DNA from: Thermococcus sp. M36
Lineage (GTDB): Archaea; Methanobacteriota_B; Thermococci; Thermococcales; Thermococcaceae
Length of the DNA: 64,000 bases
Direction: 5' to 3'
Assembly (NCBI RefSeq): GCF_012027355.1
Contig: NZ_SNUH01000001.1
Span: 496,001 to 560,000, forward strand
The translations under genes and the position numbers were made by a program. The notes under the pieces are model-generated. The model was not told where the DNA came from. It was given only the letters and a program-made list of their open reading frames with translations, and ran no database searches. Each line of letters begins with the position of its first letter. The stretch's first letter is position 1. This document shows positions 8,817 through 16,553 of the stretch, piece by piece.

Positions 8817-9571
8817 CCGTAGATATCAATGTGCCCGAAACCGAGAACGTAGCGGACATAGACGGCAGCAATAAACAGCAGCAGCACAATGCCAGCCGCG
8901 ACGAAGTCCCTCCGCGTCATCCGGATGTCGTAGAGAGCCGTCCTCTTTCTCCCAGCCCCAAAGCCCCTGCTCTCAAGGGCGATGCTTAGCTCATGGGCGG
9001 TCTTCAGGGAGGCAACAAGAAGGGGGATCAGCACAGCACTCATGCGCTTCACCCTGACGAAAACGTTTCCCTTCTCTACCTCCCACCCCCTGCTCTTCTG
9101 GGCGTCCATTATCTTGCTGGCCAGGAGGTACAGAGTGGGTATGTAGCGCAGGGCTATAGAGACCGTCAGCCCGAACTCGTAGGGCATCCCCAGCTTCACA
9201 AAGGCCAAAACGAGCTCCTTCTGAGGGGTCGTCATGAGAAGGACGAACGTGAACAGGGCTATCGTCAGCAACCGGAAGGAGAAGGACACCCCCAGCACAA
9301 GGCCCTTGAGGCGGGGCTCATAGATAACCGGCCACAGAACAACGGTTATCGCCACCAGGGGGAGCAGGGGCTTCAGGAGGTGCATCTGCCTCCGAACGGG
9401 GATCCCCCCCAAGAACCGCCCGTAGAGGATCGTGGCGGCGAACATGGGAAGGAGAACCGCTGGGTCGTTGAACAGTAGGGTCCCGGCTATGCCAGCGCCC
9501 GCGGCCAGCAGTTTGACGCGGGGGTCTAGACGGTGGAGCACCGAGTCGCCACCGGAGTAGAACGAGTACAT
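8813..9571 (-). CDS. ecfT: ECF transporter transmembrane component EcfT (biotin)
   Basis: This is the membrane coupling subunit of an energy-coupling-factor importer. The protein of about 252 residues has five to six hydrophobic helices; HRLDPRVKLLAAG near the N-terminus and ALESRGFGAGRKRT near residue 215 are CbiQ/EcfT signatures, the latter being the coupling-helix Ala/Glu-Arg-Gly motif that docks on the ATPase. It overlaps the end of the ATPase gene (GTGATG, with start ATG 9571 or GTG 9574), so translation is coupled. The nearby divergent BioY gene points to biotin as the substrate. Confidence 0.9.
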   Translation of the reverse strand: MYSFYSGGDSVLHRLDPRVKLLAAGAGIAGTLLFNDPAVLLPMFAATILYGRFLGGIPVRRQMHLLKPLLPLVAITVVLWPVIYEPRLKGLVLGVSFSFRLLTIALFTFVLLMTTPQKELVLAFVKLGMPYEFGLTVSIALRYIPTLYLLASKIMDAQKSRGWEVEKGNVFVRVKRMSAVLIPLLVASLKTAHELSIALESRGFGAGRKRTALYDIRMTRRDFVAAGIVLLLFIAAVYVRYVLGFGHIDIYG

Positions 9572-10362
9572 CACTGCCCCCCACCCCCAATGCGGGATAC
9601 CAGCTCACGGACGCTCCTTACGAACCCGGCACCCATTTTTTCGCTTATCCTCAGCAGTCCGGGCTTTTCAAGGCCATAGTGGTGGAGATCTATGGTGAAA
9701 AACTGCTCTACCGGGCCGTCAAATACTTTCTCACCCTCGTAGAGTAGAACCACCCTCTCGGCAAGCTCAAGAACGAGCTCCATGTCGTGCGTTATGATGA
9801 GCACACCATGCCCCTCCGAGCGCAGACGCGTTACTACCTCCGCAACCTCCCCAGCGCCCTTTGCGTCCAGTCCGGTCGTGGGCTCGTCCAGGATGAGGTA
9901 CCTCGGCTTCATGGCCAGGACGCATGCTATTGCCAGCCTCTGCTTCTCTCCACCGCTCAGGGAGTAGGGGGTTCTTTCCTCATAGCCTTCAAGGCCGACC
10001 ATGCCGAGCGCCCATCTGACACGCCTCTCAACTTCGTCCCCACTCAGACCGAGGTTTTTTGGCCCAAAAGCAACTTCCCTAAAAACGTCCTCTTCAAAGA
10101 ACATGTGCTCCGGGTTCTGAAAAACGTAGCCGACCACCCGAGACAGCTCCGCCACGGTATGCTCGCGCGTGTCCATACCGTCCACGGTAACGCTGCCCCG
10201 GGTTGGCTTGAGGAGGCCGTTGAGGTGCTTGGCCAGGGTAGTTTTCCCGCTGCCGTTAGGGCCAACGAGGGCTACTATCTCACCCCCCATCGTAAAGTCC
10301 ACGCCCCTCAGGGCCTCCCTGCCGTTCTCGTAGATGTGCCAAAGGTTTTTAACCGCGATCAT
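9571..10362 (-). CDS. ecfA: ECF transporter ATPase (biotin, BioM/EcfA type)
   Basis: A 263-residue ABC ATPase that drives the ECF importer from the cytoplasmic face. Walker A is GPNGSGKTT near residue 34, the ABC signature LSGGEKQR lies near 136, Walker B is YLILDEPTTGLD, and the switch histidine is in IITHDMELV. The Q-loop reads VFQNPEHMF, as in cobalt/biotin-type EcfA proteins. There is only one ATPase gene, so it would act as a homodimer, as in BioMNY systems. It is first in a two-gene operon with ecfT and is divergent from bioY across 47 bp. Confidence 0.92.
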   Translation of the reverse strand: MIAVKNLWHIYENGREALRGVDFTMGGEIVALVGPNGSGKTTLAKHLNGLLKPTRGSVTVDGMDTREHTVAELSRVVGYVFQNPEHMFFEEDVFREVAFGPKNLGLSGDEVERRVRWALGMVGLEGYEERTPYSLSGGEKQRLAIACVLAMKPRYLILDEPTTGLDAKGAGEVAEVVTRLRSEGHGVLIITHDMELVLELAERVVLLYEGEKVFDGPVEQFFTIDLHHYGLEKPGLLRISEKMGAGFVRSVRELVSRIGGGGQ

Positions 10363-10409
10363 CGTGGACGTTTCAAGTTACGACCTTAAAAACTTGAGGG
10401 GTGGCTCGG

Positions 10410-10925
10410 ATGAACTCACGGGATGTCGCTTTCGCAGGTCTCTTCGCCGCTCTGACTGCAGTCGGTGCCCAGATAAGCATCCCCATAGGCCCAGTGCCTT
10501 TAACGCTCCAGGTTTTCACAGTACTCCTGAGCGGACTGATCCTCGGGTCAAGGCTCGGTTTCCTGAGCCAGGCGGTGTACCTCTTCATGGGCGTCGTGGG
10601 GATCCCTGTGTTTGCGAACGTCCAGGGGGGCCTGGCGGTTATATACGGCCCCACAGGGGGCTATCTCGTGGCGTTCCCCCTGGCGGCATTTCTGGCCGGT
10701 TATGTGGCCGAGAGGAAGGACTCCCTGGCCGCAATGGTGGCCGGCTCTGTCATCGCGATCGCCGTAATATACGCCCTTGGATGGCTGAGGCTGGGGCTTC
10801 TGATGGGCAACGACTTCAAAAAAGCGTTTTTCATAGGGGTACTACCATTCATACCGGCCGACCTGGGAAAAGCCCTCGTGGCGGCGGCTGTAGCTAAAAC
10901 AGTAAAAAAGTGGGGGGTGTTGTGA
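10410..10925 (+). CDS. bioY: Biotin transporter substrate-binding component BioY
   Basis: BioY is the S-component that binds biotin in the membrane and works with EcfA/EcfT. The 171-residue, six-helix protein shows the family stretches AQISIPIGPVPLTLQVFTV, the central VYLFMGVVGIPVFAN and the GPTGGYLVAFPLAAFLAGY segment. ATG 10410 is preferred to GTG 10401 because GAGGGGTGG (10396-10404) is the ribosome binding site. The 47-bp gap shared with ecfA must hold two back-to-back promoters or one regulatory site, which fits joint control by biotin; no biotin operator motif stood out. Confidence 0.93.
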   Translation: MNSRDVAFAGLFAALTAVGAQISIPIGPVPLTLQVFTVLLSGLILGSRLGFLSQAVYLFMGVVGIPVFANVQGGLAVIYGPTGGYLVAFPLAAFLAGYVAERKDSLAAMVAGSVIAIAVIYALGWLRLGLLMGNDFKKAFFIGVLPFIPADLGKALVAAAVAKTVKKWGVL

Positions 10926-10928
10926 GGC

Positions 10929-11963
10929 TCACCTCCCCAGTGCCCCTTCTATCGTTTTTAGTGCCCTTCCCTGGTACAGCGCGGCCCACCTGAGATCGTC
11001 AAAAATATGAACCCTCGGAAAGTTTCCTACGACCGGCCCGTACTTGGTCACGTTCGCGTAGTGGAGGGTGGCCGTCCGGTTGAGCTCCCTGGAACGCATG
11101 AGGGTCACGTTGTCCACTCCCTGGATAACGGCCTCCGCGTAGGCCGTGTTGTACCTCCGGAGGGCGCTTTCGTACGCCATGTAATAGTAGAGGTTGTATG
11201 TTATCAGCAGGCTCATCGCTGAGGGATACACCGGCCCCACAATGGGCTGGATAGTCTCCGAAGCTGCAAGATTACCCCCTATTGTTTCGATGTAGAACGC
11301 CCTCCACTCAGGCCCCCCTCTGGCGACGCTGTACTCTACGGTCAGGCCGGTAACGAAAACCTTACCGTTTCCGAGGGTGTATATCGCGGTACTTGGCTTG
11401 CCGTAGTCGGGAGTTCCCGCGGGTGCCTGGACGGTTATTATCTCTGCATCGGCCGGGAGGCCAACAAAGTAACCGTGGCTGGCGTAGCTGCTGTAGAGCA
11501 TCGTGTTGTTGGCGACTACGTAATCGTAGTTCGAATAGCTCCGCACTATCGTGACGTTTCTGGGAAGAGGCGTCGTCCAAAGCCCGCCGTTCCATCCCCA
11601 GTTGGCGGCATGGATTTCAAGAACCTTTCCGGCCTTCACGTAGTCTTCCAGCTTGCCCATCTGGGGGCCTATCTCATCGTAAAAACTCTGGGGCTGGTCG
11701 CTGATGATGATAATCATGTCATACGTGTCTATTAGATCCTGAGCCGTTTTGTTCTGAAGCTCAGTACTCGTCATGACATCGTACGGGACGCCCATGTCAG
11801 TGAGAGTGTCCTCAACCGCCGGCGAGTTCCATGCATCTACGTTCTTCAGTATCAGCACGTTGTATTCGCTTAGCGGTTTTGCAGAAACGGAAGCGGGCCC
11901 TAACACGGCCATCAAACTAAACAGTACGAGCAGCGATAGCGCTGCGCTCAGAATTTTCTTCAT
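10929..11963 (-). CDS. Secreted protein of unknown function
   Basis: The 344-residue protein has a clear signal peptide (MKKILSAALSLLVLFSLMAV, cleavage likely after VSA) and several N-glycosylation sequons (NKT, NVT, NNT, NRT). The N-terminal half (NVLILKNVDAWNSPAVEDTL, MIIIISDQPQSFYDEIGPQM, GKVLEIHAANWGWNGGLW) looks like a Rossmann-type GATase-like domain; the C-terminal half is helical. There is no anchor at the C-terminus, so it is probably released or S-layer bound. Distant similarity in design to the protein at 1303-2415 is visible but not a clear alignment. Start ATG 11963 follows GGAGAGGGTTGTT. Confidence 0.7.
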   Translation of the reverse strand: MKKILSAALSLLVLFSLMAVLGPASVSAKPLSEYNVLILKNVDAWNSPAVEDTLTDMGVPYDVMTSTELQNKTAQDLIDTYDMIIIISDQPQSFYDEIGPQMGKLEDYVKAGKVLEIHAANWGWNGGLWTTPLPRNVTIVRSYSNYDYVVANNTMLYSSYASHGYFVGLPADAEIITVQAPAGTPDYGKPSTAIYTLGNGKVFVTGLTVEYSVARGGPEWRAFYIETIGGNLAASETIQPIVGPVYPSAMSLLITYNLYYYMAYESALRRYNTAYAEAVIQGVDNVTLMRSRELNRTATLHYANVTKYGPVVGNFPRVHIFDDLRWAALYQGRALKTIEGALGR

Positions 11964-12087
11964 AACAACCCTCTCCTTTTGGTCCGAACCAGGCAGAAGG
12001 GTCCTTTGAGGGAGACTCCCACCTTAGATTATTATAGATTTTATAGTACTTAAGCATTTCTGCACATAATTGGATATTTTCCAAAAA

Positions 12088-12681
12088 TTATTCGGCGGTT
12101 TTTTCCAGGGTCTTTTCCGCAAAGATAACATCAAAGGAGCGTCTCACCCTGAAAAAGCTGAGCGTTACCTTGGGGTTCCTCTTCGCCAGCTCCTCAATAG
12201 GCAGTGGCTCGTAGTCAAGGAACTCCGTTATTCTACTCAGGCTTTTGTAACCTTCTGCCAGTGCCGCTTCTATAGCATCCTTCAGCGCGTCGGATTCATA
12301 AACGGCGTGCGTTATCTCCGCAGTCCCGTCGCGCCAGACCGGTATCAGCGCCTCGGGCTCGTTCTCGTAGAAGAGTCCGATCATGTAGTTTACGAGGAAG
12401 GGCATTATCAGTGGCATGTTGCCCTCGGCGAGGAAGAATGGTTCAGACGGCATGGCCTTCAAAAGCGCCTCCATCCTACTCCTCGCGGAAACGGGAATGG
12501 GATTCAAGACGTGGAGGGAATAGGTTCTGAGCTTGTCCTTTCTGACCACCGTTAGGACATCATCTATTCTCTTGCTCATCAAAAGTCTCCGCTCCGTGAG
12601 CCTGACGACCGGCTCATCTGCAACGGGCAGAGTGTAGTTCTCCCACCGCTTCTCCGGAAACGCCATGACCACTGCCCGCAT
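12088..12681 (-). CDS. Molybdenum cofactor guanylyltransferase-like protein
   Basis: The protein of 197 residues resembles the nucleotidyltransferase fold of MobA: MRAVVMAFPEK at the start, LPVADEPVVRLTERRL, then EPFFLAEGNMPLIMPFLVNY, which matches the GDMP/DMP metal-binding step of MobA. The usual LAGGxSxRMGxDK loop is replaced by MAFPEKRWEN, so nucleotide binding may be altered or lost. The start is ATG 12681: a TATA box lies 25 bp upstream and no ribosome binding site is visible, which points to a leaderless mRNA. The upstream in-frame ATG at 12732 would lie ahead of the promoter. Confidence 0.6.
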   Translation of the reverse strand: MRAVVMAFPEKRWENYTLPVADEPVVRLTERRLLMSKRIDDVLTVVRKDKLRTYSLHVLNPIPVSARSRMEALLKAMPSEPFFLAEGNMPLIMPFLVNYMIGLFYENEPEALIPVWRDGTAEITHAVYESDALKDAIEAALAEGYKSLSRITEFLDYEPLPIEELAKRNPKVTLSFFRVRRSFDVIFAEKTLEKTAE

Positions 12682-12700
12682 GGAGAAGGGTCTCCGCTCG

Positions 12701-12712
12701 CCTTTAAAAACC
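12701..12712 (-). promoter_or_regulatory. TATA box for the MobA-like gene
   Basis: On the minus strand the sequence is GGTTTTTAAAGG, centred 25 nt before ATG 12681. The distance places the transcription start at the start codon and decides the start choice for that gene. Confidence 0.6.
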
Positions 12713-12795
12713 TTTTTTAAGGTGGCTGTCATTTGTCCGAAATTTCTCTCAGAAAATTTAAATTATGTCATATATTTCCATAAATGGTGGCCTAA

Positions 12796-14220
12796 ATGAT
12801 ACCAAGACTGATGAGCACTCAGCATCCTGACAACGTTTACATGCCCTTCTTCGCCAGTTCCCCCGTGATGAGGGGAGAGGACGAGGTGATGGAGGTCTTC
12901 TACGCCTTCAACGTCCTCGGGATGGACGAGCAGATGTGGGACTTTGAGGGCAAAGAGGTGGATGAGTTCGTCGTCAAAAAGCTCTTCGAGCGCTACGGGC
13001 ACTTCTTCAGACGCCGCAGGCTCGGCCGGGAGTTCAGACTGACCCCCAGGGTTCCCAACCCGAGCGTTGAGAAGGCCGAGGCAAAGCTCCTCCTCGAAAC
13101 CCTTGAGACAATCCCCCCGCTCAGCGGACTACGCCCGAATATTCTACGGTGAGGAAGCTGCCCCAATATTCGAGGTCATCCTGCCGATGGCGACCTCCCC
13201 GGCCGAGCTGAACCAGGTTTATGAACTATACCGGCACTACATAGCGGGGAAGCAGTACAAGAGGGTCTACGACATAAAGCTCCACGAGTGGATAGGTGAG
13301 TTCTATCCCTGCGAGATAAGCGTTATCCCCCTCTTCGAGACGAAGGAGGCCATCTGGGCGCGGCTGCAGTCGTGGCCGAGTACCTGAAGGGAAAGGAGTT
13401 CGAATACCAGAGGGTCTTTCTGGCCAGGAGCGACCCGGCACTGAACTACGGCCTGATAAGTGCCGTGCTCTACGATAAAAGGGCCCTCTTTGACCCCCAG
13501 GTGCTGGAAGAGGAGACGGGCGTTGAGGTGTACCCCATCGTCGGCGTCGGCGGCGCTCCCTTCAGGGGCCACTTTACGCCTGAAAACGTGGACGCGGTGA
13601 TGGATGAGTACCCGAGTGCCCAGACCTACACCGTTCAGAGCTCGTTCAAATACGACTGGCCCACGAAGGAGGTTATGAAAGCCGTTGAGAGAGTTAAGTC
13701 CAGGAGGAGGGGGCGTGCGGATCCCGTGCCGGAGGAGGCGTTCTCCCCCCTTAAGAAGTATGAGGAGAGGTATTCGAGAGAGCTGAAGGCGCTCGCCCCC
13801 TACATCAGGGAGATTGCAAAGTACGTCCCATCCAGAAGGCACAGGAAGATCCACATAGGACTCTTTGGCTATTCGAGGGAGGTGAACGGCTCGGCCCTGC
13901 CGAGGGCCATAAAGTTCACCGCGTCGCTCTACTCCCTCGGAATTCCCCCGGAGCTGCTCGGCCTGAGTGCACTCAGTGAGAGGGAGCTGGATGAGATTTC
14001 CGACCACTACCTCGGCCTGTACAGGGACATCGAGTTCGCTTTCCGCTATTTCAACCCGTCCTCCGTTGAGAAGTTCCCGTTCCTCAGCCCCCTCGCTGAG
14101 ATGGCGGGGAACTACGAGCGGGACGAGGGCCACGAGGAAATAACCTCCGCGATACTCTCTGGCCAGCTCAACGAGTCCCTTGTGGTGGAAGCGGCCGGAA
14201 TAAGGGGTTTCCTGGGATAG
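12796..14220 (+). pseudogene. ppcA: Archaeal phosphoenolpyruvate carboxylase, two frameshifts
   Basis: Archaeal-type PEP carboxylase converts PEP and bicarbonate to oxaloacetate. The product should be about 474 residues, the family length, but is spread over three frames. Frame one runs from ATG 12796 ([13 protein letters not shown]) to about 13123; an extra C in a run of six (13123-13128) shifts it. Frame two ([20 protein letters not shown] to LFETKEAIW) ends near 13355, where one G appears missing (TGGGCG for TGGGGCG). Frame three (VVAEYLKGKEFEYQRVFLAR to the end) is intact. The two shifts cancel, and no residues are otherwise lost, so the coding content is complete. Sequence error in homopolymers is the simplest reading. 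Confidence 0.88.
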
Positions 14221-14352
14221 GCCCGCTCTGGCTTTCCCTGCTTTCCAGGTTTTGTTCTCTCCCTTTGCTCCACCTCCATCACAACTCCCTGCTCCGAAAT
14301 TTTAAATACCTGTTGTAACTAAAATATGGCGGGAAACGTGGGGATGGTGGCC

Positions 14353-14815
14353 ATGGCGGAGATGATAATCCCCCTACCCCCAGCTCCGGAAGATCCTGGA
14401 AAAGACCTGCGGCCTGGCGGTGATAAAGCCACGCGCCGAGGAGATGATGGGCATCGTGGAGAAGAAGCTTTCGGACCTCTTGGAGGTCGCCTACGAGAAC
14501 GCCATCGCCGAGGGGAGCGGGACTATAAAGCTCCGCCACCTGCCGCTCAGCAGGGGCTTCAAAGGCTCCATGAGCCTCTTCAGGGCAGTTATCGAGGAAG
14601 AGGGCGTCGAGATAGAGCTGATAAGGAAGTTTGTCCTGCGCGAGATTCCGGTCGAAGTTCCGCTCGATGAAGACGTTATCAACGAGCTGCCTATAATCGC
14701 GGGAACCCTCTTCGTGCTCGTCGGAAGGGTCATCAAGGCCCTCCACCCGGAAATCAAGAACGTCTATCCTGAGCACATCGAGGAAGCGAGGAAGGTATTG
14801 GACTACACGCTTTGA
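14353..14815 (+). pseudogene. DUF1931 histone-fold protein, one frameshift
   Basis: DUF1931 proteins are small archaeal proteins with a double histone fold. The 5' frame starts at ATG 14353 behind GGATGGTGG and reads MAEMIIP; it then goes out of frame at a run of five C (14370-14374). Deleting one C restores MIIPYPQLRKILEKTCGLAV and joins the downstream frame (IKPRAEEMMGIVEKKLSDLL to EEARKVLDYTL), giving 153 residues. The downstream frame alone would lack the first histone-fold helix. DNA binding is inferred from the fold only. Confidence 0.82.
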
Positions 14816-14895
14816 TATCTTTATTTACTTTTATTGCTTTCACATGACAAACGAAAAATTTATATGCTTATAATACAACTTTCCATGGTGATGCT

Positions 14896-15702
14896 GTGAC
14901 TAGACTGGCGTTGTTCTACTATGCTGGAACAAAAACCACTCCAGTGGAACAAATTTCTAAGTTTATCGAACTGTTTGATGGTGTCATATTGTTATCTACA
15001 GGGGAGGGAAAATACGCCAATGCTTCAGCCCTTATCCATAATATAGAGACATTTGCCACGAAATCTAGTTCGAGATTTGAGATATGGGCCGAAATTCCCT
15101 ATTATTCCCCCAATGGGTCTCCTCGGACTCTTAAAGATATTCAAAACTGGATAAACAAATTAGAATTTTCTTGGATATCTAGCAGGATAACAGGGTACTA
15201 TTTCAGCCTAGAGGGTGCAGCGTCTGTTCTTCAGGATTCCACTAAAGTAAGGGATATTGTAAGTTATGTCAGGGATATTTATAAGAAACCTACTCTCTGG
15301 ATACCAATAGAGAGATGGAGTAGCAATGAACCATTATCTCTAACAAGAAAATGTGTAGAAGAAACAGGATTTTCTCACGTCGCTCCACAGCCACATTATT
15401 ACATGGTTACCGATAATCACGGAGATCATTATCGACCAAATGGCATGAATTATCAGGATCTAAATGAGTTCATGTGGTTCTGTCACGAAAATGGATTTGG
15501 TGTCGAGATGGAATGGGACTCAGCAGTTAGAGGATATTGCGAGCACTGTGGGTACGGATGTGATGCCGTTAAGTGCACGGATAGGGCAAGAGATTATCTA
15601 TTAGCTCTTAATGACATTGAAACTAGGTTTGGAAAATTCAATTATGTGGTCTATTATTTTAGTACGGATATTAACAATTATCTCGAGGTTGTGCAGAAAT
15701 GA
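14896..15702 (+). CDS. DUF4855-like protein, AT-rich
   Basis: The 268-residue protein starts at GTG 14896 (MTRLALFYYAGTKT) behind GGTGATG, with AATTTATATG (14857-14866) as TATA box. FDGVILLSTGEG, SRFEIWAEIPYYSP, GYYFSLEG, PTLWIPIERW, HVAPQPHYYM and FGVEMEWDSAV follow the strand order of DUF4855, a family with a TIM-barrel-like, glycosidase-related layout. A Cys-rich stretch (CEHCGYGCDAVKC) is not typical and may bind metal. No signal peptide is visible. The gene is much AT-richer than its neighbours, with ATA/TTA codons, suggesting transfer. It overlaps the next gene by 4 bp. Confidence 0.6.
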   Translation: MTRLALFYYAGTKTTPVEQISKFIELFDGVILLSTGEGKYANASALIHNIETFATKSSSRFEIWAEIPYYSPNGSPRTLKDIQNWINKLEFSWISSRITGYYFSLEGAASVLQDSTKVRDIVSYVRDIYKKPTLWIPIERWSSNEPLSLTRKCVEETGFSHVAPQPHYYMVTDNHGDHYRPNGMNYQDLNEFMWFCHENGFGVEMEWDSAVRGYCEHCGYGCDAVKCTDRARDYLLALNDIETRFGKFNYVVYYFSTDINNYLEVVQK

Positions 15703-16550
15703 GAAAAGGAGTATATTTCCTTATTTTTGTTTGTATTGGTATTTTTTCGTATTATTCTCCTATTGCACTTGCTGGAATCGAGATAGTTTCTATATCTCAC
15801 AGCGGAAGCTCCTGGGGTGTTCTTGAGGAAGCAAATGGTACGTACTCTCTCCTGATCGTAAGTGGAGGGAAGCTGGTCAGCAAAATAAGGCTGAATCCCA
15901 CCGGAGAACCCTGCGGTTTAGCTTGGAACGGAAGTGAATGGATCGTTGAAACGTTCACCCCCGATAACGTGATCTTCCAAACCCCCAACGGCTCGGGGTT
16001 ATTTAAGCTGCACAGCTACGACTGCCGGGGTCTGACGTACCTGAACGGAACCTACTACATCCCCGTCTCAGAATCGGCGATGACCGGGGAGTGCTTGCTC
16101 GTCATCGTATCCCCCAACGGGAGCGTCGAGAAAGCGGTATCGTGCGGCTACATAGATGGGGTGAGAGTAAAGGCTGTGAGAGGAAAGCTCTACCTAATGA
16201 ACGCCACTGGGGTTTATGTCTATTCTGGCGGAGGTTTCAGAAAAAACATAACCTTAAATGGGCCGGTCTCTGATTTCTCAGTCCTAAACGGCAGTTTCAT
16301 CTTCTGTGACGGAAAGTCAATTAAAATTAGAAACACAACCCTTTTGGATGTTTCGTGCTCTCGAGTGGACTGTCAGGATAACAAGTGTCTACTCTCGGCG
16401 AACTCGTCGCTTTACCTCTACGATGGAGAACTCCACAGAGTCAGTTTGGAGGAACCTGAAAATCTACAACCCATAAATCCGATAATCGTTTACCTGCTCG
16501 CGTTTACGGCTGTAGTAATCCTGCTGGCAATAATGGGAAGAAAGAGATAA
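15699..16550 (+). CDS. Membrane-anchored extracellular protein, unknown function
   Basis: The 283-residue protein has a signal peptide (MRKGVYFLIFVCIGIFSYYS, cleavage near ALA), a glycosylation-rich outer part with more than ten NxS/T sites, and a C-terminal membrane helix (IIVYLLAFTAVVILLAIMG) followed by RKR. Repeating short strand patterns (SWGVLEEANGTYSLLIV, GLAWNGSEWIVETF, GLTYLNGTYYIPV, VRGKLYLMNATGVYVY) suggest a beta-propeller. The ATGA overlap with the DUF4855-like gene implies coupled translation and a joint role. Base composition rises from AT-rich at the 5' end to near normal. Confidence 0.7.
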   Translation: MRKGVYFLIFVCIGIFSYYSPIALAGIEIVSISHSGSSWGVLEEANGTYSLLIVSGGKLVSKIRLNPTGEPCGLAWNGSEWIVETFTPDNVIFQTPNGSGLFKLHSYDCRGLTYLNGTYYIPVSESAMTGECLLVIVSPNGSVEKAVSCGYIDGVRVKAVRGKLYLMNATGVYVYSGGGFRKNITLNGPVSDFSVLNGSFIFCDGKSIKIRNTTLLDVSCSRVDCQDNKCLLSANSSLYLYDGELHRVSLEEPENLQPINPIIVYLLAFTAVVILLAIMGRKR

Positions 16551-16553
16551 GCT

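Noticed and set aside
13303-14133. Minus-strand open frame of 276 codons over ppcA
   Set aside because: Shadow of PEP carboxylase, whose conserved motifs lie on the plus strand.
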